64,000 nt of DNA from DASRQZ01 sp964571275 (GTDB lineage: Bacteria > Myxococcota_A > Polyangia > Fen-1088), in contig CAZNCQ010000003.1 in the NCBI GenBank assembly GCA_964571275.1, forward strand, positions 17,886-81,885, given 5' to 3'. Below are positions 17,245 to 26,030 of this stretch, one piece after another. Within the stretch, counting starts at the first letter, position 1. The number at the start of each line of letters is the position of its first letter. Under the pieces are notes generated by a model. The model saw only the letters and a list, made by a program, of their open reading frames with translations. It searched no databases and was not told the origin of the DNA. Position numbers and translations under genes: made by a program.

Positions 17245-18543
17245 CTAGCGCTTGATCGACATGAGCTCCTGGAGGAGCGAATCGGCGGTGACGATGGTCT
17301 TGCCGTTGGCCTGGTAGGCGCGCTGAGCGGCGATCATCTTCACGAACTCGTTGGCCAGATCGACGTTCGACTGCTCGAGGCCGCCCGCCACGATGTTTCC
17401 GCGCCCGAGGCTGCCCGCGGCGCCCATCGTCGCCGGACCCGAGTTCGGCGTCGTCGCGAACAGGTTCCCCCCGATCGCATCCATCTGATCCGGCGCCTTG
17501 ATCAGCGCGGTCGCCACCTCGCCCAGCACGCGTGTCTGTCCGTTGGTGAAGGTGCCGTTGACGTTGCCGTTCTTGTCGATGGCGATGTGGGTGAGCGACC
17601 CAGACGCGAACCCGTCCTGGTTGGTCTGCGTCGCGCCCGACGTACCCGCGAACTGCGTGATGCCGAGCAGACCCGTGCCACCGCCGCCGGTCGCATCACC
17701 GAAGTTGAACGTCAGCGGCTGTGGGTTGGTCGCATTCAGCGGGTTGAAGTTGGTGGCCGCCGTGGTCATGGCGGTCATCTTGCCGGTGGTATCGAACGTC
17801 ATCGTACCGTTCGCGATCTCGGTCGGCGTGCCAGCCGTGCCGCCCGTCAGGCCGCCACCGTCGGTCAGCGCGTGCCAGTCCCACGCACCCGCCGCGGTCT
17901 TCGCGAAGAAGACGTCGACCTGGTGAGCGTTGCCCAGCGAGTCGTACGCGGTGACGCTGGTCGACGAGTTCGAGGTCGCCGCCGCGTTCAGCGGATCGAA
18001 CGCCACGGCCGGCACCGTCGCGTTCGAGTCCAGGTTGGCGACCACGCCGATGTTGGCCGTCGCCGACGCCGGCCAGGACGAGTTGCCGAGCACCAGATCG
18101 CCCGGTGTCGTGCCGAGCACGCCCGCGGTGTTCGCGGTGTAGCCCTGCACGTGCAGGCCTTCCTGGTTCACCAGCGTGCCGCTGTTGTCGATCGAGAACT
18201 GGCCGGCGCGCGTATAGAACTGGCCGTTCGTGCCGTCGTGCGCGCCGCTGACCACGAAGAATCCGTTGCCGTCGATGGCCAGGTCGGTCGCGACGCCGGT
18301 GTTCGAGATCGCTCCCTGGGTGAGGACCTTCTGGATCGACTCCAGCGACGTGCCGAGCCCCATCTGACTGGACGCCGTGCCGGCGCCGATCATCTGTTGC
18401 GACATCGCGTCCTGGAAGTTTGCGCGGCTCTCCTTGAAGCCGATGGTGTTGGCGTTCGCGATATTGTCGCCGATCACCGACAGGTCGGTGCTGTTCGATT
18501 CGAGACCGGTAGCACCCGTGTAAAGAGACGAGATGAGACTCAT
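17245..18543 (-). CDS. flgE: Flagellar hook protein FlgE
   Basis: FlgE polymerises into the hook. The start at 18543 is preceded by AAGGAAC and gives 432 residues, a normal length. The N terminus has MSLISSLYTGATGLESNS and DNIANANTIGFK, the rod/hook family signature. The C terminus ends with LEQSNVDLANEFVKMIAAQRAYQANGKTI split over the D0 helix, then SLLQELMSIKR. The middle region of Ala/Thr/Gly repeats is the exposed D1-D2 part. The start codon overlaps the flgD stop by four bases (ATGA), so flgD and flgE are coupled. A hairpin lies between its stop and flbD. Confidence 0.95.
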   Translation of the reverse strand: MSLISSLYTGATGLESNSTDLSVIGDNIANANTIGFKESRANFQDAMSQQMIGAGTASSQMGLGTSLESIQKVLTQGAISNTGVATDLAIDGNGFFVVSGAHDGTNGQFYTRAGQFSIDNSGTLVNQEGLHVQGYTANTAGVLGTTPGDLVLGNSSWPASATANIGVVANLDSNATVPAVAFDPLNAAATSNSSTSVTAYDSLGNAHQVDVFFAKTAAGAWDWHALTDGGGLTGGTAGTPTEIANGTMTFDTTGKMTAMTTAATNFNPLNATNPQPLTFNFGDATGGGGTGLLGITQFAGTSGATQTNQDGFASGSLTHIAIDKNGNVNGTFTNGQTRVLGEVATALIKAPDQMDAIGGNLFATTPNSGPATMGAAGSLGRGNIVAGGLEQSNVDLANEFVKMIAAQRAYQANGKTIVTADSLLQELMSIKR

Positions 18544-19223
18544 TGCGTGTTCCTTTCGTTTATTGAAGTGACTTGAGACATCGTTACCGTGGATCCATTG
18601 ACCTTGAGCTTGGGGACACCGTTGTCGAAGTCGACGCCGGTGATGACACCGTTTCCTTGCAGACTGACGCCGACGGCCTTGCCGGCCGCGTCGGTAGCTG
18701 TGACGTTCAGCGAGTAGACGCCGGGGGGCTGGCGATTGCCGCCGTCGTCGTTGCCATCCCACACGACGTTGGTCGGGCCGGCCAATTGCGGGCCCAGCTT
18801 CATCGTGCGCACCGCCTTGCCGGTGCTGTCGACGACGGTGACGCTGACCGCGCTCGCCGCGCCGGTCAGAGAGACCTGGGACGTCGTGGAGAGGCCCGCC
18901 TCCAGGTTCATCGACGCGGTGCTGTAGTCGACGCTCTTGCCGATGAAGCCGACCGCCTGGGTCTGCTGGCTGGCCGCCTGCGCCGACACCAGCGTGTCGA
19001 GGCGGGTGTTGGTGCCTTGCGAGGCCTCGAGCTGGGCGAACTGCGCCAGCTGCGCGACGAACGCCGTATCGTCTTGCGGCGCCGTCGGATCCTGGTTGGC
19101 CAGCTGCGCGAGCAGCAGCTTCATGAAGTCGTTCTCGCCGAGCGAGTTGGATCCGGCGACGTCGGCGCTCGTCGGTGGTGTCGCCGGCGTCGTCGGGTCG
19201 AATCCGGGTATAGCGGCAGGCAT
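18540..19223 (-). CDS. flgD: Hook-assembly scaffold FlgD
   Basis: FlgD caps the growing hook and is lost at maturity. The start at 19223 gives 227 residues and follows AGGAGCC on the minus strand. N-terminal landmarks are NDFMKLLLAQLANQDPTAP and FVAQLAQFAQLEAS, which are diagnostic. The C-terminal half has a hybrid Tudor/Fn3-like fold with the FlgD Ig-like pattern VVWDGNDDGGNRQPPGVYSL. It follows fliK by 13 bases and overlaps flgE. A longer open frame upstream is antisense noise within fliK. Confidence 0.94.
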   Translation of the reverse strand: MPAAIPGFDPTTPATPPTSADVAGSNSLGENDFMKLLLAQLANQDPTAPQDDTAFVAQLAQFAQLEASQGTNTRLDTLVSAQAASQQTQAVGFIGKSVDYSTASMNLEAGLSTTSQVSLTGAASAVSVTVVDSTGKAVRTMKLGPQLAGPTNVVWDGNDDGGNRQPPGVYSLNVTATDAAGKAVGVSLQGNGVITGVDFDNGVPKLKVNGSTVTMSQVTSINERNTQ

Positions 19224-19236
19224 TTCTAGGCTCCTT

Positions 19237-22200
19237 TCAAGCGGTGACGTGAAGTCCGCGGCTCGCGACCGCGGCGGGTGAAGAGTCGTTGGCGGCGGCC
19301 GAAGCCGCAGAGGTCGCGCCGGCGCGTGACGGCAGCGCGGCGGCGTCGTCGTCGATACGCTCGCCCGCGTGGTTGTTCTCGGGCCCGGGTTGTCCCGACT
19401 GGAAGCTGCCGAGCGTGAGTCCCTCGCTCGCGAGCGCGGCGCGCAGCTCCGACGAGCGCATGTCGACGGTGTGGGCGGCGCTGCCGGTGACGCGCACGTC
19501 GGCGACGCCGTCCTTGACCCGCAAGTGCAGCGACAGCTCGCCCGCGTGACCGGTGTCAATCGAGAGCACCGCGCGGTCGGGCATCACCGTCGCGCGCAGC
19601 GACAGATCCTCGGCGGCCTGGGCCAGGAGGGCGCTCTGCGCATCCGGCAGCGGCGCGGCGGGCGGCGGCAGCGCGGCCAGCACGGCATCGAAGGGAGCGG
19701 GCATGGCCGTTGATTGCGACGCGTGCGCGGCATGCGCCATCAGGCGGTCGGGCTCCGGCGCGCGCATGACGCTGGACGCATCGGCGACGCGCGACGGCGG
19801 TTCGCGATCCGACCGAGCGTGGCCGCGCGACGGATCCGCCGGTGCGTTGACCGGGAGACCCGCGACCGGGCCTCGATGCCCCACGACCGAGGCCTGCGGC
19901 ACGCCGCCAGTCGTGAGCGGGTGGCCGACCAGCGTCGCGGCGTGAACACGCGCCGGCTTCGACGGCGACGATTCGCTCTTATCGACGACGACCGGTGTGC
20001 CGAAACTCTTGGCGACATTGTCGACGTCGACCGCGGGCGGAGCCTTGTGGGAAGGCCGAGCCTGCACGGGGAGATCCGTGCTCGGTGCGCGCTCGGGCGC
20101 GCGCGCGGAACCATCGTCGGCGCCGGCATCATCGCGAGCGCTCTCGGCGACGGCAGGGGCAACGGGGCGATGCGGGGTGAGCCGGGATTCGCTGGCCGTC
20201 GTCGCGACGATTTGCGCGGCGTTGTTGCGGTCGGGCGCGCCGGATACCGCCGCCGGTGGCGCGAGCGCCGGTGTCGTGCCAGCCGCCTGCTCGGCCGCGT
20301 GAGCGACGGGGCTGCGAGGCGTCGTCGCCGGAGCGGCGGATTCGCGGCGCGCTGATCGGGGCGGCGCCTTCAGAGGGACGGCCGAAACCGCCGCGGGCGC
20401 TGACATGGCCGCGGCGAGCGCGGCTGGCGCGATGGTCGGGGGCGCGGCAAGGCGCGCCTTTTCCGGCGCCTTCACCGCGGGCGCGCCGGGCACGAGCAAC
20501 GGGGCGGGCGCTGGCGGGGCGGTTTGCGGCGTCGGCGCCTCGACAATCGCGGCGTTCGGAGAGGACCGCGTCATCGAAGGCGCGAGCCGGGAGCGCGCCG
20601 GCAGTCCGGGAGCAGCGGAGGCCGCCGGGGACGGCAAGTGCGTCGTCCTGGGCGCGACGGGGCTCGCCGAAAGGGGCGCTGGTCGGACCTTCTCGGAGGG
20701 CTCGGTGACATGCGCAATCGTCGAGTGGTGCGCGTCGGGCAACGACGGGGTTTCGGCGAGCTCGGGCTTGGACGGAGCGTCGACCGTCGCGCGCGGATGC
20801 CATCCGTAGATCGCGCGGGCGGAACGACGCCGAGCCTCGTCGACAGCTGAGGCCCTGGGCGGAGCGGTCGCGACGACGTCGCGGGCGCCCGTCGACACGT
20901 CGCCGACCTGCAACGACGGCAACGAGACGGGCATGGCGACCGTGGGCGTCGCGGGCGCCGTGGCCAGCGCGGGCGTCGACATCGACGTCGCGGTGTGCGG
21001 CGCAGAAACGCCGGTGCGCGCGGGCGCTTCCAGGACCGGCAGGACCGAGACCTTCGACGACACGGGGCCCGCTGACGGGGCCGGCACCTTCGATGGCACG
21101 GGCACCATCGGCGCAGCCGGGACCTTCGACGGCACGAGGACCGCCGGCGCGGCCGGGACCGGCAGTGCCGAGACCTTCGACGACACGGGACCCGCCGGCG
21201 AAACCGGAACCTTGGACGCCACGGGGCCCGTCGGCGCGGCCGGGACGTTGGACCGCTCGCGAACCACTGGCGCGGCCGGGACCTTCGACGATACGGGAAC
21301 CGTCGGCAGGGCCGAGACCTTCGACGGCTCGCGAACCATCAGCAGCACTGCGACCTTCGACGGCACGGGGACCGTCGGGCCGGGTCCAGCAGGAGCCATG
21401 CGCGGCGCGACCGGGGCCGCGCGCTCGCCGGCGCTGGACGCCTCGGCCACGCGCGGCTGGGTGCGCGGCGCGGGCCGCGAGATCGCGTGCCACTCGCCGC
21501 GGACCAGGGTCGCATCTCGGGTCTCGAGATGCGGGATCTCCCGGGACGGCGGCGCCTGGGCCGGAACCTCACCCACGCTGGCTTCGTGTGACGCCCAACG
21601 CGACGGCGGCGGTTGCACCGAGCGTCGCACGGACGCGTGGGCGGTCGTGATGGGAGCCTCAGCGTCGACGAGCGTCCGGGTCGCGGCAACTGGCGGCGTC
21701 GTGCGCGAGGCCCCGCGATCCGGCACCGGCGCGTCCGGTCTGGACGCAGAGACAATCCTTGGCGCACTGACCTCGCGGCGAGCATCGACCGCAAGGTCGA
21801 CTCGGAGCGACGGCACGACCGACGAGCGCGGTTCGTCGGACGGCGGCGGAGCCGGCGCGGGAGTCCTCAAAGCGAGATGCGGAACCGGCCGTTCGATTTC
21901 GTGGTCGACGGCCACGGGCGATTCAGCCCGGACCGTGCCCGGCGGGGTCGGCGGAGACCGCCACGGCACCCTCCCCTGCTCCACGCCTTTGGCTCCGGGC
22001 GCTGACTCGTTCACAGTCGGACTCGCGTCGACCTTCACCCGTGTCACCGGCAACGCTGGCGCCTGGTCGACATCGGCTCCACGAGCGACCTCCGGTTGCG
22101 ACACGGGCGCTTCGATCGAGCCACCCGTGGCCCCCGCCTCGGCGACCAGCGAAGGCTCACGAACCGTCGCGCTCGGCGATTTCGCGATCGCCGCGGGCTG

Positions 22201-22710
22201 CTGCTCGCTCCAGGCGGGCGCGGGCGCCTCCGGGTGTGCGAGCACGATCCGAGCCGCCTCGCGAGAGCTCGGAACCTCTGCGGGTTCTGACGCATTCGCA
22301 GCTTGCTCGCTCACCGCCGGGGCCGCCGCCGCGCGCGACGCCAAGAGCGGCACCCGGTGGGTTCCGTCATTCTCTTCGAGCGTCGGGCTCCGCGGAGACT
22401 CTCCGCTCGAACGGGTCACCTCCGACTCGATCGCGGGTGCGTTCACAGTCGTTCCCAAGGGGCCGCCTTCGCGCCGCAGCCCACTCGACTCGGGGCGCTC
22501 CGACGCAGTCGGCGGCACGCCCACCGCCGGATGACGCGGTCGATCCTCGACCGTCGCGGGGACGAGCGCGCGGGCGAGCTCGCCGGCGAAGTCGACGCCG
22601 CCCGGCGCGACCTGGCCTCCCGCGCCCGCGTGCTCGCGACCCGCGGCCGCATCGGCCGAGCCGGGCGCCGTCGCGTGGAAATCCGCTGCTGTTCTCGGCG
22701 CGGTCTTCAT
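19237..22710 (-). CDS. fliK: Giant hook-length control protein FliK
   Basis: FliK measures hook length and switches export specificity. The start at 22710 is where flagellar coupling predicts it, overlapping the preceding gene by four bases, and gives 1157 residues against 350-650 in most bacteria. The C-terminal part from about 1010 has the Flg_hook layout: RATVMPDRAVLSID, ELSLHLRVKDGVADVRV and SSELRAALASEGLTLGSF. The rest is Pro/Ala/Ser-rich and probably disordered, with a run of related units containing PSKVP and SSKVS at roughly residues 450-550. If FliK acts as a molecular ruler, the length suggests a long or differently measured hook. It has no membrane or signal segment, as expected for a type III exported protein. 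Confidence 0.85.
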   Translation of the reverse strand: MKTAPRTAADFHATAPGSADAAAGREHAGAGGQVAPGGVDFAGELARALVPATVEDRPRHPAVGVPPTASERPESSGLRREGGPLGTTVNAPAIESEVTRSSGESPRSPTLEENDGTHRVPLLASRAAAAPAVSEQAANASEPAEVPSSREAARIVLAHPEAPAPAWSEQQPAAIAKSPSATVREPSLVAEAGATGGSIEAPVSQPEVARGADVDQAPALPVTRVKVDASPTVNESAPGAKGVEQGRVPWRSPPTPPGTVRAESPVAVDHEIERPVPHLALRTPAPAPPPSDEPRSSVVPSLRVDLAVDARREVSAPRIVSASRPDAPVPDRGASRTTPPVAATRTLVDAEAPITTAHASVRRSVQPPPSRWASHEASVGEVPAQAPPSREIPHLETRDATLVRGEWHAISRPAPRTQPRVAEASSAGERAAPVAPRMAPAGPGPTVPVPSKVAVLLMVREPSKVSALPTVPVSSKVPAAPVVRERSNVPAAPTGPVASKVPVSPAGPVSSKVSALPVPAAPAVLVPSKVPAAPMVPVPSKVPAPSAGPVSSKVSVLPVLEAPARTGVSAPHTATSMSTPALATAPATPTVAMPVSLPSLQVGDVSTGARDVVATAPPRASAVDEARRRSARAIYGWHPRATVDAPSKPELAETPSLPDAHHSTIAHVTEPSEKVRPAPLSASPVAPRTTHLPSPAASAAPGLPARSRLAPSMTRSSPNAAIVEAPTPQTAPPAPAPLLVPGAPAVKAPEKARLAAPPTIAPAALAAAMSAPAAVSAVPLKAPPRSARRESAAPATTPRSPVAHAAEQAAGTTPALAPPAAVSGAPDRNNAAQIVATTASESRLTPHRPVAPAVAESARDDAGADDGSARAPERAPSTDLPVQARPSHKAPPAVDVDNVAKSFGTPVVVDKSESSPSKPARVHAATLVGHPLTTGGVPQASVVGHRGPVAGLPVNAPADPSRGHARSDREPPSRVADASSVMRAPEPDRLMAHAAHASQSTAMPAPFDAVLAALPPPAAPLPDAQSALLAQAAEDLSLRATVMPDRAVLSIDTGHAGELSLHLRVKDGVADVRVTGSAAHTVDMRSSELRAALASEGLTLGSFQSGQPGPENNHAGERIDDDAAALPSRAGATSAASAAANDSSPAAVASRGLHVTA

Positions 22711-23738
22711 CGCCTCAGCTCCGCGCGCGGCGTGCGCGACGCGATCTCGGCGGCCAGCTCTGCCGCGACCTCCGGCTTGCACACGCCCATCACCTTGCCG
22801 GCGTCGGCACCCGGCATGCGCAGCAGCACGTCGGCGGCCAGCTTGCGATCGACGCGGCTGAGGATCGGCGCCGCCTGCTCCGGCTTCATGCCCCGGATCG
22901 CCTTGGCCAGGGTGTCGAGCGGCGATGGCACCTTCTTCGGCGGCTCACCGTTGTCGCCGCCGCTCGGCGTGCCCGCCGACGAGACGGGCGGCGGCGCCGC
23001 GTCGCGTGCCGCCAGCATCGCCTCCAGGCGCGCCGTTTCCTGGCGCAGGCCGTCGCGGGCCTTGTTGATCGCGGCTGCCAGCTGCTCCAGCTTCTCGCGC
23101 TCGGCCTTCGTCGCCGGGTGCTCGTCGTGGCGCACGGGAGGGTGGCTCATCTCTTCGCGCAGCCCGCTCAGCTTCAGCGGCGGCGGGATCGGTCCCGCCA
23201 CCGGCTCTTCGCCGATGGTGCCGGCGCCGCTGTCGCCGGACTTCGCGCCCGAAGTCCTGGACGTGCCCGCCCTCTCGGCAGTCTTGGCGCCCTTTTTAGA
23301 ATTGCTCTTGGCGGTGCCTTTCGAATCGGACTTCGCGTCGAACTTCGCCTCGCCCTNNNNNNNNNNNNNNNNNNNNNNNNNNNNNNNNNNNNNNNNNNNN
23401 NNNNNNNNNNNNNNNNNNNNNNNNNNNNNNNNNNNNNNNNNNNNNNNNNNNNNNNNCTTCGCGTCGACCTTGCTCGCGGGCTTCTCCTCCTTCGCGTCTT
23501 TGATCGCGTCGGCCTTCGCCTCTTTCTTCGGGTCCTTGTCGGCGCTCGCCGTCACCTCTCTCTTCGCGTCCTTCGTCGCGTCGGCCTTCGCCCCCTTCTC
23601 GGGAGCCGACCCGGCCTTGGCCCCGGTCTTGGAATCCTTCTTCGCGGCCCCCTTCTCCTCGGCGAACGCGCGAGCGCCCGCGGTTGCCAGCCCGGCAACG
23701 ACGAGGCATATCGCAAGCACCCGCCGCAGCCTAGCCAC
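22707..23738 (-). CDS. MotE-like flagellar protein with MgtE_N domain, interrupted by gap
   Basis: The GTG at 23738 overlaps the fliI stop and has GGAGG seven bases upstream, so this start is well supported. A signal/anchor helix (LRRVLAICLVVAGLATAG) is followed by a Lys/Asp/Ala/Glu-rich repeat region that contains the 100-N gap. A coiled-coil stretch around EREKLEQLAAAINKARDG leads to an MgtE N-terminal-type domain at the C terminus: LAKAIRGMKPEQAAPILSRVD and ADVLLRMPGADAGKVMG. This layout matches MotE, a periplasmic chaperone/stabiliser of flagellar stators in other bacteria. It occupies the slot after fliI where fliJ is usually found. The true length of the repeat region is unknown because the gap size is arbitrary. 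Confidence 0.75.
   Translation of the reverse strand: MARLRRVLAICLVVAGLATAGARAFAEEKGAAKKDSKTGAKAGSAPEKGAKADATKDAKREVTASADKDPKKEAKADAIKDAKEEKPASKVDAKXXXXXXXXXXXXXXXXXXXXXXXXXXXXXXXXXXGEAKFDAKSDSKGTAKSNSKKGAKTAERAGTSRTSGAKSGDSGAGTIGEEPVAGPIPPPLKLSGLREEMSHPPVRHDEHPATKAEREKLEQLAAAINKARDGLRQETARLEAMLAARDAAPPPVSSAGTPSGGDNGEPPKKVPSPLDTLAKAIRGMKPEQAAPILSRVDRKLAADVLLRMPGADAGKVMGVCKPEVAAELAAEIASRTPRAELRR
23357..23456. other. Scaffold gap of exactly 100 N
   Basis: All bases are N. Both flanks carry CTTCGCGTC-type repeats that code Lys/Asp/Ala, so the assembly probably broke in a low-complexity repeat. The real length is unknown. The two flanks read in the same frame with 100 N, which may be chance. Confidence 0.97.
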
Positions 23739-25353
23739 GCGCCACCTCCGCCGGTCCTTCAAGCGCGCGGCGCAGGCCCTGCAAAGTGCTCTCGAGCGTG
23801 AAACGCTGGCCCGGCTCCTGACGGAAGAGCGCATTGACCGCGTGCACGCTCTTGAGCGCACGATCGACGCGCGGGTTCGAGCCCGCCACGTAGGCGCCGA
23901 CCTCGATCAGGTCCGCCGACTCGCGATACGTCGCCAGCACCTCGCGCGCCTCCATCGCGAGCCGCCGGTGATCCGGGCTGACCACGTCGGACATCACGCG
24001 GCTCACGCTCGCGAGCACGTCGACCGCCGGGAAGTGGCCGCTGTTGGCCAGCTTGCGCGACAGCACCACGTGTCCGTCGAGCGCGGCACGTGCAGCGTCG
24101 GTGACCGGGTCGGAGAGATCGTCGCCCTCGGCGAGCACGGTGTACATCGCCGTGATGCTCCCCTCGCCCGCGTCATTGCCCGCGCGCTCCACCAGGCGCG
24201 GCAACGCCGCGAACACCGACGGCGGATAGCCACGTGACGTTGGCGGCTCGCCAGCTGCGAGGCCGATCTCCCGTTGCGCCATCGCGACTCGCGACAGCGA
24301 GTCGACCAGCAACAGCACCTTCTTGCCGCGCGCGCGGAAGTACTCCGCGATCGAGGTCGCCGCCATCGCGGCGCGCACCCGCACCAGCGGTGGCTCGTCC
24401 GCGGTCGCCACCACGACGACCGAGCGTGCCAGGCCCGCCGGGCCGAGATCGCGCTCGACGAACTCGCGCACCTCGCGGCCGCGCTCGCCGACGAGCGCGC
24501 AGACGATGATGTCGGCGCTCGCGCTGCGGGCGAGCATGCCGAGGAGCACGCTCTTGCCGACACCGGGGCCGGCCATGATGCCGACCCGCTGCCCCTCGCC
24601 GCAGGTCAGGCAGGCGTCGAGCGAGCGGATGCCGAGCACCAGCGGCCGCGTGATGCGCCGGCGTTGCATGGCGGGCGGTGGCTGCGCGTTGAGCACCGCG
24701 GTCTTGTTCAGGATCGGCGCCGGCTTGCCGTCGGCGGGCCGCATCGCCGCGTCGACCACGCGCCCGAGCAGCGCCTCGCCGACCGGAACCTCCGCGGCGC
24801 TCGCGCGCGGCCAGACCGGGCAGCCCTCGCCGATGCCGGCGATCGCGCCAAAGGGCATGAGCAGCGCCTTGGAGCGCGAGAAGCCGACCACTTCGGCGGA
24901 GATCAACCGGCCCTCGCCGATCTCGATCACGCACGCCGTTCCGACCGCGACGCGCGGAAGGGTCGCCTCGACGATGATCCCCGACGCGCGCGTGACCTTG
25001 CCGGACGCCACGACCAGGTCGACGTCGGTCAGTGCCCGCTGGACGCGCGCCATCAGCCGGGCGTTCGCCGGCACACGCGGGCCCTCGGGCTCGGCTTGCG
25101 GCTCGGCAGCAGCGGGCGCTGTCGGGGGCGCCGCCTGAACCGGCGGCGACGCCTCCTCGGGCCGCGCGCGTGACGCTTCTTCGTGCGCGCGTCGCGCTTC
25201 CTGCATCGACGGCGAATCACCAATCGCGTCGAACTGCGCCGAGATCGCGTCGATCGTCTCGTCGATCGTTTCGCCGGTCTCGTCGTCGTCGCGCTGGCCG
25301 CTGTCGTCGACCGCGCGCGCCGCCGTGAAGTCGCTCTCCGTCTCGCCGGTCAT
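23731..25353 (-). CDS. fliI: Flagellar type III export ATPase FliI
   Basis: FliI powers flagellar export. At 540 residues it is about 100 longer than usual, because of an acidic, Ala/Pro-rich N-terminal extension before the conserved part begins near residue 97. The P-loop GPGVGKS is at 262-268, with the Walker B strand VLLLVDSLSR near 345. The block GSITAMYTVLAEGDDLSDP and the later SVSRVMSDVV identify FliI rather than an F1 beta subunit. The start overlaps the fliH stop by four bases. The end overlaps the MotE-like GTG by eight bases, leaving no room for fliJ. Confidence 0.95.
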   Translation of the reverse strand: MTGETESDFTAARAVDDSGQRDDDETGETIDETIDAISAQFDAIGDSPSMQEARRAHEEASRARPEEASPPVQAAPPTAPAAAEPQAEPEGPRVPANARLMARVQRALTDVDLVVASGKVTRASGIIVEATLPRVAVGTACVIEIGEGRLISAEVVGFSRSKALLMPFGAIAGIGEGCPVWPRASAAEVPVGEALLGRVVDAAMRPADGKPAPILNKTAVLNAQPPPAMQRRRITRPLVLGIRSLDACLTCGEGQRVGIMAGPGVGKSVLLGMLARSASADIIVCALVGERGREVREFVERDLGPAGLARSVVVVATADEPPLVRVRAAMAATSIAEYFRARGKKVLLLVDSLSRVAMAQREIGLAAGEPPTSRGYPPSVFAALPRLVERAGNDAGEGSITAMYTVLAEGDDLSDPVTDAARAALDGHVVLSRKLANSGHFPAVDVLASVSRVMSDVVSPDHRRLAMEAREVLATYRESADLIEVGAYVAGSNPRVDRALKSVHAVNALFRQEPGQRFTLESTLQGLRRALEGPAEVARG

Positions 25354-26024
25354 CGCCCGCCCTCTTCCTCGGCGAGCGCGCGCGACAAGAGCCGCCGCAC
25401 CTCCTCCAGGCGAGTCGCCACACGCCCGTCGACGGTCCCCTGCTCGCCGTCGACGATGCAGTCACCGGGGGACAGGCTCGCGTCGGGGCGAATCTCGACG
25501 CGCGCGATCGCCAGGACGCCCAGCGCCCCGCCGTCGCCGGCCGCCTCGACCTGGGCGGCGTCGCTCGGGTGAAGGCGCAGCTGCACCTTGCGCGACTCGC
25601 CCAGCCGCGCCACCGCCGAGCGAATGAGCCCGGTCAACGCCGCGGGGTTGGTCTTGAGCTCGCCCTCGATGATCCGGCCCGCGATCAGCGTCGCCATCTC
25701 GAGCGCGTCGGCGGTCGCCTGCTCCGCGAGGCGCTCGCCCGTGCGGCGCAGATCGGCGACGGCCCGCGCCAGGCGCTCCGCGAACTCCGGCCCCGGCTGC
25801 AGGATCGGCGGCGGCAGCGGTGGGGCCAGCGACTCGACCGCGGCCGGCGTCTCCATCACCGAGATCTCCGGCTGCTCGGCCGCCGCTCCCTGCCGCTCGA
25901 AGAACGGCTGGATCCCCGTGTCGCCCGCGCCACCAAACGTCGCGCGATCGACCCTCCCGCGCAGCTGCTCGAGGAAGCTCGGCGTGCGCGGGATCGGAGA
26001 TGAGGTTGTGGACGTGACAGGCAT
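25350..26024 (-). CDS. fliH: Flagellar export regulator FliH
   Basis: FliH binds FliI and links it to the C-ring. The 224-residue protein has a Pro-rich N-terminal half, then a long helical segment (AERLARAVADLRRTGERLAEQA) and a C-terminal domain with KVQLRLHPSDAAQVE and PGDCIVDGEQGTVDGRV, the conserved end of the FliH/YscL family. It overlaps fliI by four bases and begins six bases after fliG. Sequence conservation in this family is low; position and the C-terminal motif together make the call firm. Confidence 0.9.
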   Translation of the reverse strand: MPVTSTTSSPIPRTPSFLEQLRGRVDRATFGGAGDTGIQPFFERQGAAAEQPEISVMETPAAVESLAPPLPPPILQPGPEFAERLARAVADLRRTGERLAEQATADALEMATLIAGRIIEGELKTNPAALTGLIRSAVARLGESRKVQLRLHPSDAAQVEAAGDGGALGVLAIARVEIRPDASLSPGDCIVDGEQGTVDGRVATRLEEVRRLLSRALAEEEGGR

Positions 26025-26030
26025 GCTCGG

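Noticed and set aside
20933..22534. Plus-strand ORF of 533 residues opposite fliK
   Set aside because: Low-complexity Thr/Gly/Ala reading of the opposite strand of a repeat-rich fliK; no supporting motif or start signal.
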